A DNA stretch of 37,753 nt. It comes from Acidisphaera rubrifaciens HS-AP3 (lineage in GTDB: Bacteria > Pseudomonadota > Alphaproteobacteria > Acetobacterales > Acetobacteraceae). The DNA is taken from NCBI RefSeq assembly GCF_000964365.1, contig NZ_BANB01000143.1:1-37753 (forward strand), written 5' to 3'. The notes under the pieces are model-generated. The model ran no database searches and was not told where the DNA came from. It saw nothing but the letters and a program-made list of their open reading frames with translations. The translations under genes and the position numbers were made by a program. Below are positions 10,199 through 18,847 of this stretch, one piece after another; positions within the stretch are counted from its first letter, which is position 1; each line of letters starts with the position of its first letter.

Positions 10199-11602
10199 AT
10201 GGCGCGTAGTCGATCGACCAGCCTTGTCCCTGTCCGAGAGGATCATGCCGTCATGCCGGCGATCCTCGAGTTTCAGTCGCCGTCGGCGGCCATCATCGCC
10301 GCACCGGTCCCACGCTCGGCGCGTGGGATCGTGTGGATGGTGACGGCGCTCTTTGCGTCATGCGTGATCGCGATGGGGCTGATCCCCGTCGACAAGGTCG
10401 TGACCGCACCGGGTAAGGTCGTCTCGCAGGCGGCGACCATCGTGGTTCAGCCGCTCGATACCGCGATCGTCCGGTCCATCGATGTGCATGAGGGTCAGGT
10501 CGTTCGTGCCGGAGATATTCTGGCGCGGCTCGATCCGACATTCGCGGCCGCCGATGTCGGGGCCCTCGCCGCGCAGGTCGACTCGCTTCAGGCTGAAGTC
10601 AGCCGCGAACAGGCGGAGGTGGAAGGCAAGCCGTTCACCTATACCGGGACCGATCCCAATCTCTCGCTGCAGGCCGCAATCTTTGCCCAGCGAGCGTCCG
10701 AACGCAGCTTTAAGCTCGAGACCTATCAGCAGAAAATCAACGGGCTCGCGGCGACCGTTCAGCGGAGCCTGGCTGACGCAGGCGCCTACAGGCAACGTCT
10801 CGCGGTCGCCGAGCAGGTCGAACACATGCGAAAGGACCTCGAGCGGCTGCAGGTCGGGAGCCGGCTGAATTCCTTGCAGGCTACGGACAACAAGCTGGAA
10901 ATCCAGCGCGGTCTGGAGAACGCGGTCAATACGGCAGAGTCCGCCAAGCGGGATCTGGCGGCGATGGTCGCGGAGCGGGATAGTTATGAAGGCAACTGGC
11001 ATGCCGAGGTGGCGCAGAGGCTGGCTGAGTCGGCCCGCAAGCTGTCGGATGCGCGCGAGCAGCTGAACAAGGCCAAGCTCCGTCGCGAACTGGTGGAGCT
11101 TCGTGCCGATCGTGACGCGACCGTCCTCACGATCGCGAAAGTCTCCGTCGGGTCCGTGCTTCAGTCCGGGGATCAGTTCATCACGCTGGTGCCGCTTGAC
11201 GCCCCGCTGGAGGTGGAAGGTAAGATTGCCGGCAGCGACGACGGTTTCGTGCATGTCGGCGATCCGGTGGCGATCAAATTCGACACGTTTCCCTATTCGC
11301 AGTACGGCCTCGCCTACGGCACGGTGAAGACAATCAGCGCGGACAGTTTCACGAACGCCGACGCCCAGTCGGGGCGCGGCGGGCGGGGTGGTGGCATGGC
11401 CGTCGATCCGACGAGTTCGGAGACGTTCTATCGTGCACGGATTTCGCTCGATCAGATTAAGCTGCATGACACGCCGGCGGGGTTCCATCTGATCCCAGGC
11501 ATGCCGATTACCGCCGACATCAAAGTAGGAAAGCGGACAATGCTTGGCTATCTGCTCGGCCGCATCATGCCCGTCGCGCATGAGGCGATGCGCGAGCCCT
11601 GA
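10199..11602 (+). CDS. HlyD-family type I secretion membrane-fusion protein
   Basis: This 467-residue adaptor spans the inner membrane once and bridges the ABC transporter to an outer-membrane TolC-type channel. It has a short cytoplasmic N terminus, one membrane segment at about 43-62, a lipoyl/biotinyl-like half-motif (TAIVRSIDVHEGQVVRAGD), a long coiled-coil hairpin (about 120-320) and the second lipoyl half (TVLTIAKVSVGSVLQSGDQ). A C-terminal beta-barrel contains a Gly/Arg-rich insertion (GRGGRGGGM). It lies 67 nt after the ABC gene and 30 nt before the Sel1 gene. The start is uncertain: ATG 10199 has a poor ribosome site, while ATG 10253 has GAGAGGA about 10 nt upstream. Confidence 0.92.
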   Translation: MARSRSTSLVPVREDHAVMPAILEFQSPSAAIIAAPVPRSARGIVWMVTALFASCVIAMGLIPVDKVVTAPGKVVSQAATIVVQPLDTAIVRSIDVHEGQVVRAGDILARLDPTFAAADVGALAAQVDSLQAEVSREQAEVEGKPFTYTGTDPNLSLQAAIFAQRASERSFKLETYQQKINGLAATVQRSLADAGAYRQRLAVAEQVEHMRKDLERLQVGSRLNSLQATDNKLEIQRGLENAVNTAESAKRDLAAMVAERDSYEGNWHAEVAQRLAESARKLSDAREQLNKAKLRRELVELRADRDATVLTIAKVSVGSVLQSGDQFITLVPLDAPLEVEGKIAGSDDGFVHVGDPVAIKFDTFPYSQYGLAYGTVKTISADSFTNADAQSGRGGRGGGMAVDPTSSETFYRARISLDQIKLHDTPAGFHLIPGMPITADIKVGKRTMLGYLLGRIMPVAHEAMREP

Positions 11603-11632
11603 GCGGTCGATGACAGCGAGTCGGAGCAACGC

Positions 11633-13420
11633 ATGCGTGGCGTGATCACCCGCGTCGCCGCGATACGCTCATCGGAGGCTGCCCTGCTCCGGGCGACGCA
11701 GCTCATCGAAAAAGGACGCGAGAAAGAAGCCCTCCCGCTACTGGCGCGAGCGGCCCAGAAGGGTGTGGCTGAGGCCGAATTCAGGCTCGGACGCGTCTAT
11801 CTCGAAGGCAAGATCGTCCCCCAGAGCAAACAGGAGGCGTTGCGCTGGCTGGAATGTGCGGCGAAACAGAACCATACCGAAGCCCAGGCAATGCTCGCGG
11901 CGATGTTCGTGCATGGCCTGTCCTTCGCGCCGCAGTCTGGCACGACGTTGTTTGCCGCCGCGGCAACAGGCGGACCAGTAACCCGGCCTGATTTCGAACG
12001 GGCCGCTCACTGGGCCCGTCTTGCCGCCGAGTCCGGCTCACCGGAGGGACAGGCAATCCTCGGATTTCTGCTGACAAGCGGCCCGGAAGAGATGCGCGAC
12101 GTCGATGCCGGTACTGAATGGTACAGGCGGGCCGCAGAGGCAGGGTCGCCACAGGGGTCCCTCGGCTACGCGATGGCGATAACCCGCTCCAATCCCGACG
12201 ACGCCGGGCATCAACTTGCCATGTCGCATCTGCGACGAGCGGCCGAAGCCGGCATACCGACCGCCTTCTTTCTTCTGGCCGTGATGAGCGAAAACGGCGT
12301 GGGCACCGAACGGGACCTCGCGGCGGCGGCACAATATTATCGCGAAGCCGCCGAGCGCGGTAACTCCAACGGCCAGGCTCGTTGGGGCCTCGCGCTGCTC
12401 GAGGGTCGCGGCGTCGATAAGAACCCTTCCGAAGGCGAATCATGGCTCCGCCGCGCGGCACTGGCCGGCGACAGCGAAGCCGCGGCGCTCGTGGGTGATC
12501 TGTACGCGCGGGGGGGAGATCTGCCGCCCAACTATGCCGAAGCCGCCATTTGGTTCACACGCGCGGCCGAACTTGGCCACAAGGGCGCCGCGCGCGCACT
12601 TGGGCTGTTGTATCTGACGGGAGCCGGCGTCGGCCGCGATCCGGAGGAGGCGGCCCGGTGGTTCCGCGTATCGGCGGAGGCCGGCGACAGGCAAGCGCAG
12701 GCCGATCTCGCCAACATGCTCCTTCGGGGCGCGATCACGAACACCGAGGACTTCGTTCGCACACGACAATGGTTCGAAGAGGCCGCCATAGGCGGCGATC
12801 TGGTGGCCGCTTTCAACTACGGCGTCTGCCTCGCCGAAGGCGTCGGAATCGAACAGGACGAAAAGCAAGCTGCCCACTGGCTGAAGGTCGCCGCCCAAGG
12901 CGTCGTGAATGCACAGTATTGGTACGGACGCATGCTGATGCAGGGCCGCGGCGTCGCCCAGGACCTGACCGAGGGGCGGGCCTGGATAACCCGGGCGGCG
13001 CGCGCCGGTATGCTGGACGCGCAGGTTGCCTTGGCCGAAATGCTGGTGAACGGCCGCGGCGGTGCACGCGACCACACGGCAGCCTTTGAGCTGTTCTCGC
13101 AGGCCGCCGCGAAAGGGCATGTCGGCGCGATGTTCGCACTCGGCGCCATGCTTGGGGGCGGCCACGATATTCCAACTGACCGCACCCAAGCGGAGCGGTG
13201 GTTCAGACAGGCAGCCGAACGGGGGCATCCGCAGGCGCAGATGATGCTGGGACGCTATCTGGCTCGTGGCCTTGCGGGCAGCGTGGACCGGGTCGAGGCC
13301 CGGCTGCTGTTCGAAAAGGCGCTCGCCCAGGGAGTCGACGAAGTCCGTGCCGACCTCGCGGCGCTCGATTCATCGTCGGATGAAAGCGCTCCGCCGACGC
13401 AAAAGGCCGTCAACCACTGA
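11633..13420 (+). CDS. Sel1-repeat (SLR) solenoid protein
   Basis: The 595-residue product consists almost entirely of about 14 Sel1-like repeats of 36 residues (roughly 45-575). Each follows the pattern A-x2-LG-x-L-x4-G followed by A-x2-W-x2-A-A-x-G, for example AARALGLLYLTGAGVGRD then EEAARWFRVSAEAGD. Sel1 repeats build alpha-alpha superhelical scaffolds for protein-protein contacts. No signal peptide or membrane segment is seen, so a cytoplasmic site is likely. It sits in an apparent operon directly behind the type I secretion genes and ahead of glycosyltransferases, so it may organise substrate, exporter and modifying enzymes; that is inference. The ATG follows CGGAGC by about 6 nt. Confidence 0.92.
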   Translation: MRGVITRVAAIRSSEAALLRATQLIEKGREKEALPLLARAAQKGVAEAEFRLGRVYLEGKIVPQSKQEALRWLECAAKQNHTEAQAMLAAMFVHGLSFAPQSGTTLFAAAATGGPVTRPDFERAAHWARLAAESGSPEGQAILGFLLTSGPEEMRDVDAGTEWYRRAAEAGSPQGSLGYAMAITRSNPDDAGHQLAMSHLRRAAEAGIPTAFFLLAVMSENGVGTERDLAAAAQYYREAAERGNSNGQARWGLALLEGRGVDKNPSEGESWLRRAALAGDSEAAALVGDLYARGGDLPPNYAEAAIWFTRAAELGHKGAARALGLLYLTGAGVGRDPEEAARWFRVSAEAGDRQAQADLANMLLRGAITNTEDFVRTRQWFEEAAIGGDLVAAFNYGVCLAEGVGIEQDEKQAAHWLKVAAQGVVNAQYWYGRMLMQGRGVAQDLTEGRAWITRAARAGMLDAQVALAEMLVNGRGGARDHTAAFELFSQAAAKGHVGAMFALGAMLGGGHDIPTDRTQAERWFRQAAERGHPQAQMMLGRYLARGLAGSVDRVEARLLFEKALAQGVDEVRADLAALDSSSDESAPPTQKAVNH

Positions 13421-16320
13421 CCAGCCGCGCGGCTTTAGACGACAAGCGCCGCCAAGCCGCCTCCGGGGCAGCGACCGAGGCATTCATACTCGGAACCGAA
13501 GCGCTCGCCCGACAGGATGCCGGCGAAGCGCAGCGTTGGCTGCGGCGCGCACGCCGGCTGGCTCCCACGGATCATGCCGTGGCCCTGGCTCTGGCGACGG
13601 CGATCTTGCATGACAACCCCAGCGAAGCTGCGACCCTTGCCGAGGAAGTGACGAACGTGTTGCCCGTCCGGCAAGCCTGGACGTGCCTGGTTGCCGCGCG
13701 CCAGGCTGCTGGAAACCATGCCGGTGCATTGGAAGCGCTCCGCCGTCTGCTCGGCGAATATGCCATCGATGAGGCCATCACCAAACTCGCGACCATCGTC
13801 TGTTCAACGTCTGCCTCCGGGCACTGGTGCGGAATCGACGCGACCGGCCGCGTCGTCGGTGAGGCCGCCGGCGATCGTCTACTGCTTTTGGACGGCCGCA
13901 GGCTCGGGGCCACCATCCGCCGACTTCCCCGCGACTGGATGTCCCATCGCATGCTCGCGGCATTCCACGGGAAAGCCGAATTGATCGGCAGTCCGATCCG
14001 GCTTGATCTCATTGTCCGAGCGCACGGCATTGCCAAGGCGACGACCGATGGCGGCATCGAGGGGTGGTGCTGGCAACCGGGGATGCCTGATACGACCCCC
14101 GTCCTGACGCTCGAGGATGATCGCGGTCGCAAGCGGCGCATCCTACCGACGGGACTGGCAAGCAGCGGCAACGACGTCCTCTATAGGCACTGGGCCTGGT
14201 CGATCCCCTCCGACGAAACGATCAAGTATACGGCACCGATACGGATCCTGGCGCAGGACGGCAGCCACCTGCCCGGAAGCCCGCTCGATCCCGCCATGTT
14301 CCAAAGAGCGACGGCCGATCTGGCGCGAACATGGTCACCACGGTGTCGCCCACAGGCACGGCGTCAGGTGACGGCTCCCCTGCCGCTCACCTATCTTTCA
14401 CGCCGACGAACCGGAGCCGCACGCCGGGCCCCGGCATGCGTCGTGATCCCCGTGCACGACGGCGGTCAGGTCGTCATCGCCTGCCTTCAAAGGATCATCC
14501 GCCACGTACCTCGCTCCTGGCCGATCATTTTGGTCGACGACGAAAGCCGCGACCCCGCCATTCGCGAACTGCTCGACACGCTCGCGACCCGACCACGTGT
14601 CACGCTTGTCAGACTGAAAGCGCAGGGGGGATTTCCGCGGGCCGCCAATACCGGTATGCGCGCCGCCGCCGGCCATGACGTCCTGCTGCTGAACAGCGAT
14701 GCGCTGCCGCCGCCCGGTGCTTTTGCGCACCTGCGGAAAGCCGCCTACTCGTGCGGCGACATCGGCACCGTCAGCCCTCTGTCCAATGATGCGACCCTAC
14801 TCACCTATCCGGATAACGGACCGACCACCCCGCCTGATGACGAAGCCTCGCTCATGCACCTCGCGGCACTGGTGGCTGACGCGAACGGCAGCGCCGTCGT
14901 CGACATCCCGACGGGTGTCGGCTTCTGCATGTATATACGGCGTGACTGTCTCGATGACGTGGGGTTGTTCCGCGAGGATGCTTTCGCGCAGGGATACGGC
15001 GAAGAGAATGATTTTTGCCTGCGGGCGCGCCATCTGGGCTGGCGACACGTCGCAGCGGTTGGCGCCTATGTCGCGCACGCCGGATCGGCGTCATTCGCCG
15101 CAACCAAGAATGCCTTGATCGAACGGAATCTCGGGGTACTGGAGTGGCTGCATCCGGGCTGGCGCGACCTGATCGAAGACTACGGCAAACGCGACCCTCT
15201 GTTCGACGCGCGACGGCGCATCGACGCGCGACGCTGGCGCCGCACCGCGGACGCGCGCAGACCAAGCGTGATTTTCGTGACTCACGCGGATGGCGGCGGC
15301 GTCGAACGCATCCTTCGCGAACGCGTGGCGGCGGCGAAAGCAGACGGACGTCGTGCCATCATCCTTCGCCCAGGAAGTGATGAAGAAGTGCGGATCTGTG
15401 ACAGCCCGCAGAACAACTTTCCCGACCTGAGTTACCGGCTTCCGGACGAGGCGTCGTCGCTGCATGCCTTCCTTCGGTCCTGCCGCCCTGAGAGAATCGA
15501 ATATCACCACATGCTTGGCCATCATCCGTCGCTGCTTGGTCTCGGGGACGCGCTTGGCATACCGTTTCAAGTGTATGTTCACGATTATGCCCTACTGTGC
15601 CCGCGTGTGACGCTTATCGGACGCGACGGTCGCTATTGCGGCGAACCAGATGCAAGCACCTGCGATCATTGTGTGGCGGATGCGGGGCGTATGATCGAAG
15701 AGACGATCGACACGGCCGATCTGCGATTAAGGTCAGCGGCTTTCCTCGCCAGGGCCGCCGCGATCGTCGCTCCGTCGGATGACGCCGCCGCGCGCCTGCA
15801 GCGTCACTTCACGGGCCTGAAAGCCGATGTTCGGCCGCACGAACAGGATACCGTGCGTCCCCTTTCGGTCGGTCGAGGCCTCGATCGGTTGGTGGTGGCC
15901 GTCGTGGGTGCGCTCGGTATCGACAAGGGCTATCAGGTGCTGCTGGACTGTGCCCGGGATGCCGCCGATCGCCGCCTGCCGCTGACATTCGTCCTTGTCG
16001 GCCACAGCATCGATGATGCCCGGCTGCTGCAGACCGGTCGCTGCTTTGTGACCGGTCCTTATCGGGAAGGCGAGGCAGCTGACCTGATAAGGCAGGAAAG
16101 AGCCGCGTTCGGCTTCATTCCGTCCATCTGGCCCGAAACCTGGTGCTTCGCGCTCAGCGAAATATGGCGGGCCGACCTCCCCGCGATCGCCTTTGACATC
16201 GGCGCGCCCGCGGACCGTATCCGGGCTACCCGGGGCGGGTTGCTACTGCCCCTCGGCCTCGCCCCAGGTGCCGTCAATGCCGCGCTGCTTGCGGCCCCGC
16301 GCCAGTTTGGCCATGTATAA
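13417..16320 (+). CDS. TPR / GT2 / GT-B fusion glycosyltransferase, probable CTG start
   Basis: A bifunctional-looking glycosyltransferase. From CTG 13417 it would be 967 residues; the first conventional start is GTG 13579 (913 residues). Sequence between them is clearly coding: a TPR-like helix pair (AFILGTEALARQDAGEAQ then RWLRRARRLAPTD) runs across the GTG. After a TPR region and a beta-rich linker comes a GT2 (GT-A) domain from about 340 (CVVIPVHDGG), with Asp374-Asp375, Asn-Ser-Asp at 426-428 and GEEND at 528-532. From about 616 a GT-B-like domain follows (VIFVTHADGGGVERILRE). The CTG overlaps the Sel1 stop as CTGA and has AAAAGG 10 nt upstream. Sugar and acceptor are unknown; context suggests surface glycan or protein glycosylation. 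Confidence 0.88.
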   Translation: MTSRAALDDKRRQAASGAATEAFILGTEALARQDAGEAQRWLRRARRLAPTDHAVALALATAILHDNPSEAATLAEEVTNVLPVRQAWTCLVAARQAAGNHAGALEALRRLLGEYAIDEAITKLATIVCSTSASGHWCGIDATGRVVGEAAGDRLLLLDGRRLGATIRRLPRDWMSHRMLAAFHGKAELIGSPIRLDLIVRAHGIAKATTDGGIEGWCWQPGMPDTTPVLTLEDDRGRKRRILPTGLASSGNDVLYRHWAWSIPSDETIKYTAPIRILAQDGSHLPGSPLDPAMFQRATADLARTWSPRCRPQARRQVTAPLPLTYLSRRRTGAARRAPACVVIPVHDGGQVVIACLQRIIRHVPRSWPIILVDDESRDPAIRELLDTLATRPRVTLVRLKAQGGFPRAANTGMRAAAGHDVLLLNSDALPPPGAFAHLRKAAYSCGDIGTVSPLSNDATLLTYPDNGPTTPPDDEASLMHLAALVADANGSAVVDIPTGVGFCMYIRRDCLDDVGLFREDAFAQGYGEENDFCLRARHLGWRHVAAVGAYVAHAGSASFAATKNALIERNLGVLEWLHPGWRDLIEDYGKRDPLFDARRRIDARRWRRTADARRPSVIFVTHADGGGVERILRERVAAAKADGRRAIILRPGSDEEVRICDSPQNNFPDLSYRLPDEASSLHAFLRSCRPERIEYHHMLGHHPSLLGLGDALGIPFQVYVHDYALLCPRVTLIGRDGRYCGEPDASTCDHCVADAGRMIEETIDTADLRLRSAAFLARAAAIVAPSDDAAARLQRHFTGLKADVRPHEQDTVRPLSVGRGLDRLVVAVVGALGIDKGYQVLLDCARDAADRRLPLTFVLVGHSIDDARLLQTGRCFVTGPYREGEAADLIRQERAAFGFIPSIWPETWCFALSEIWRADLPAIAFDIGAPADRIRATRGGLLLPLGLAPGAVNAALLAAPRQFGHV

Positions 16321-16413
16321 GTTATAGATGTAGCGCCGGCGTCGGCTCACTCACCGGACTGCATTCTGCCTGCCACATCCACCCCAATCTCTGCACAGCG
16401 AGAGACGCCCCTG
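16321..16413. other. Short intergenic gap within the glycosylation operon
   Basis: This gap of 93 nt holds no convincing promoter or terminator. The next gene's ribosome site is weak (GAGAGACG about 8 nt before the ATG). Confidence 0.3.
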
Positions 16414-17385
16414 ATGTCTGAAGCCGGCAATGCCGTCCTGACGCGAGCCTCCGCCGAGCCGAAGGCAGCCCCCGATCCCGCCGGACGAGCCGCCGGCTCC
16501 GTGTCCGAACTGCGGGTATCGGCGCACCTGATGACGCTCGATCCCGGCATCTTCTGCGTGGTGCGGCAGCCCGGAGCGGTGCCGGAGGACCCGGTCAGCG
16601 GATTGCCGGGGGTGCGCATCTCGCTGCCGCCCGCAGCGGCCAGCCAGCCCGACGCGGTTTCGATCAGCACGTTCAGGTCCGACGGCTGGCTAGGCGGCGG
16701 CAACGATGCCGCGCTCATCCGTATTACCGGCATGCCCGCGCAGATCATGGTCACCGTCTATCAATCAGCGAGCCAGGGGCCGGAAGCGGCCCCACGGCTT
16801 CAGGTGGTCCGGGTGTCCGGAGGGGACGCGGGCAGCAATGCCGCGCCGCTGGGTGGGCCAGCCAGCGGTATGCCGGCCGCTCAGCCGCCGGCCGACGCCG
16901 GCAGGCACGCGGTGGTGGCGCATCTGCAACGGACCGGGGACGTCGGCTGTGCCCTCGGAGAGTGGCTCGGCACGCGGGGCAGCAAACTTTGGATCGAGGG
17001 CTTCGGGCTTGCGCCGGTCGACGGGATCGCGCCCGCTGATCTTGAATACCAGGCGGTCCTGGGCCGTGGCTGGCTGTCCCCATGGGTCGCGAGCGGTAAG
17101 TTCTGTGGAAGTCGCGGGATGGCGCTGCCACTGCTGGGGTTGCGGGTCCGCCTTGCCGACGCCGCAGCAAAGACGCACACGCTGACTTATTCGGCGAGTT
17201 TCACCGACGGCACCGTGGTCGGGCCGGTCCAGAGTGGTGAAGCATGCGAGGCCGAGAGTCTGGCTCCCTTGGAAGCCTTCCAAATCACAATCCGTCCACG
17301 CGAAGACGGTAAGGCTCCCAAGCCGACCGTGAAGGCTGGCGCGCCAACGGGCGGCCGTAGCCCCACGTCGAAGCGCGGCCGATAG
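16414..17385 (+). CDS. Beta-rich protein with three ChW-like repeats
   Basis: This 323-residue protein is not assigned to a named family with certainty. Residues about 30-115 form one beta-rich domain (ELRVSAHL at its start). After a Pro/Gly/Ala linker come three related segments of about 45 residues: VVAHLQRTGDVGCALGEW with GTRGSKLWIEGFGL, LEYQAVLGRGWLSPWVASG with GSRGMALPLLGLRVRL, and LTYSASFTDGTVVGPVQSG with LAPLEAFQITI. The layout (aromatic strand, G-W core, small G-x2-G turn, then PLxGhxhxh) resembles Clostridial hydrophobic W (ChW) repeats, which occur in surface and secreted proteins. No signal peptide is visible. The C terminus is basic (SPTSKRGR). It lies between two glycosyltransferases and could be a carbohydrate-binding or scaffold partner. 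Confidence 0.7.
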   Translation: MSEAGNAVLTRASAEPKAAPDPAGRAAGSVSELRVSAHLMTLDPGIFCVVRQPGAVPEDPVSGLPGVRISLPPAAASQPDAVSISTFRSDGWLGGGNDAALIRITGMPAQIMVTVYQSASQGPEAAPRLQVVRVSGGDAGSNAAPLGGPASGMPAAQPPADAGRHAVVAHLQRTGDVGCALGEWLGTRGSKLWIEGFGLAPVDGIAPADLEYQAVLGRGWLSPWVASGKFCGSRGMALPLLGLRVRLADAAAKTHTLTYSASFTDGTVVGPVQSGEACEAESLAPLEAFQITIRPREDGKAPKPTVKAGAPTGGRSPTSKRGR

Positions 17386-17391
17386 TAATCG

Positions 17392-17419
17392 GTGGGCGCG
17401 CCGTCCCCGGCGCGCCCAC
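17392..17419 (+). terminator. Strong hairpin between ChW-like gene and GT4
   Basis: A perfect 11-bp stem, GTGGGCGCGCC (17392-17402) with GGCGCGCCCAC (17409-17419) and loop GTCCCC, starts 6 nt after the stop codon. No U tract follows, so it is more likely an mRNA-stabilising or attenuating element than a full terminator. Confidence 0.5.
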
Positions 17420-17452
17420 GATCCTGGCGCCGGCATGAGGCAGTGAGTTCAA

Positions 17453-18847
17453 GTGAAATTTCTGTTCGTACACCAGAACTTTCCTGGTCAGTTCCTGCAC
17501 ATCATCCGCCACCTGATCGCGCAGCGTCGACACGAAGTGGTGTTCATAACTGAACCGAATCAGAACTTCATTAACGGCGTAAGGAAAGTTCCGTATCGAA
17601 AGCCGGCGCCGCCTCCGGAGACCACGCACTGGACGGTCCGGGAGCTTGATCTGAGCATGCGGCGCGCCGAGGTCGTCGCGGCCACGGCCACCAGCCTCAA
17701 GAATTTGGGCTTCACGCCGGACATCATCATCGGCCATCATGGCTGGGGCGAATTGCTGAACCTCTGCGACGTCTGGCCCGACGTTCCCATCCTTGGTTAT
17801 TTCGAATTCTTCTATCAGACGGTCGACAGCGATGTCGGCTTCGATCCGGAGTTTCCGGTCCCCCCCGGCGACTTCCCGCGCATTCGCGCGAAGAATGCGG
17901 TAAACCTCCTTGCATTGAGCCTCAATCAAGCCGGCCAGACACCGACTGTCTGGCAGCATTCGACCTATCCCGACTGGGCGCGCCCGAAGATCGAGATCCT
18001 GCCCGAGGGAGTCGATCTGACGACCTGCAAACCCAATCCGACGATACGCCGCAGGCAATTCAGGATAGGCGACACGGTGATCCGCCCTGAGGAGAAGCTG
18101 GTTACCTACGTCGCCCGGGACCTCGAGCCCTATCGCGGATGCCACATCATGCTGCGGGCACTGCCGCGCCTTCTGGCCAAGCGGAAGGACGTCCGCGTGG
18201 TGATGGTCGGCGGTGACGGCACCAGCTATGGGGCAGCGCCTGCCGGCACGACGTGGAAGCGGTTATTCCTGGATCAACTCGGCGATCGGCTCGACCTAGA
18301 CCGCGTGCTGTTCCCTGGCCGCATTCCGTATGAGCTCTACCTGCAAATGCTGCAGCGGTCGGATGCCCATGTCTATTTGACCTATCCGTTCGTGGCGTCG
18401 TGGTCGCTCCGCGAGTCCCTGGCGATGGGATGCCCGGTGATCGGGAGCGATACGGTCCCGGTGCAGGAATTCATCCAGGATGGTCAGAACGGTCTTCTCA
18501 CTCCCTTTTTCGATCACGACCGGCTGGCCGACACCATCCTGACCGTTCTCGAGGACGCGCCGCTGGCGAGGCGCCTCAGCGCGGGCGCCGTCGCCTGGGC
18601 GGAACGCAACCTGGGTATGCCCGCCTATCTCGCGGCCTATGAGGGGCTGATCGCCCGAACCGTCGGAACAGGCGATCTTGGGCACACGGCCGCCAGCCCC
18701 GCGCCGCAACCCTTTGACGCGCGGGCGCCAGCCCCCACATCATCTGGAGACCGCCCCCCCGCCAGAAAGGCCGCGCGACATGCAAGCAAAGGACACGGGA
18801 CGAAACGCGCCAAGCCTGCCGTGCGCCCCGGCGGTCGCCGCGCATGA
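17453..18847 (+). CDS. Glycosyltransferase family 4 (PF12000-type) with basic C-terminal tail
   Basis: This 464-residue GT-B enzyme begins MKFLFVHQNFPGQFLHII, the typical opening of the Glyco_trans_4_3 subgroup. The acceptor half has DIIIGHHGWGELL and LGYFEFFYQ; the donor half has YVARDLEPYRGCHIMLRALP, VMVGGDG and FPGRIPYELYLQMLQRSDAHVYLTYP in sequence, then MGCPVIGSDTVPVQEFI. The last 40 or so residues are disordered-looking and very basic (RPPARKAARHASKGHG and following). The start is GTG at 17453 with a poor ribosome site. Its 3' end overlaps the start of the oligoendopeptidase gene by 68 nt, exactly across the basic tail. Sugar and acceptor are unknown. Confidence 0.9.
   Translation: MKFLFVHQNFPGQFLHIIRHLIAQRRHEVVFITEPNQNFINGVRKVPYRKPAPPPETTHWTVRELDLSMRRAEVVAATATSLKNLGFTPDIIIGHHGWGELLNLCDVWPDVPILGYFEFFYQTVDSDVGFDPEFPVPPGDFPRIRAKNAVNLLALSLNQAGQTPTVWQHSTYPDWARPKIEILPEGVDLTTCKPNPTIRRRQFRIGDTVIRPEEKLVTYVARDLEPYRGCHIMLRALPRLLAKRKDVRVVMVGGDGTSYGAAPAGTTWKRLFLDQLGDRLDLDRVLFPGRIPYELYLQMLQRSDAHVYLTYPFVASWSLRESLAMGCPVIGSDTVPVQEFIQDGQNGLLTPFFDHDRLADTILTVLEDAPLARRLSAGAVAWAERNLGMPAYLAAYEGLIARTVGTGDLGHTAASPAPQPFDARAPAPTSSGDRPPARKAARHASKGHGTKRAKPAVRPGGRRA

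Noticed and set aside
10358-11629. 423-codon minus-strand frame opposite hlyD
   Set aside because: Antisense shadow of a clear HlyD protein.
13395-13420. Programmed -1 frameshift joining the Sel1 gene to the glycosyltransferase
   Set aside because: The CAAAAGG stretch at 13400-13406 does not form a proper slippery heptamer in the Sel1 frame, and a stop at 13381 limits the window. A CTG restart explains the data more simply.
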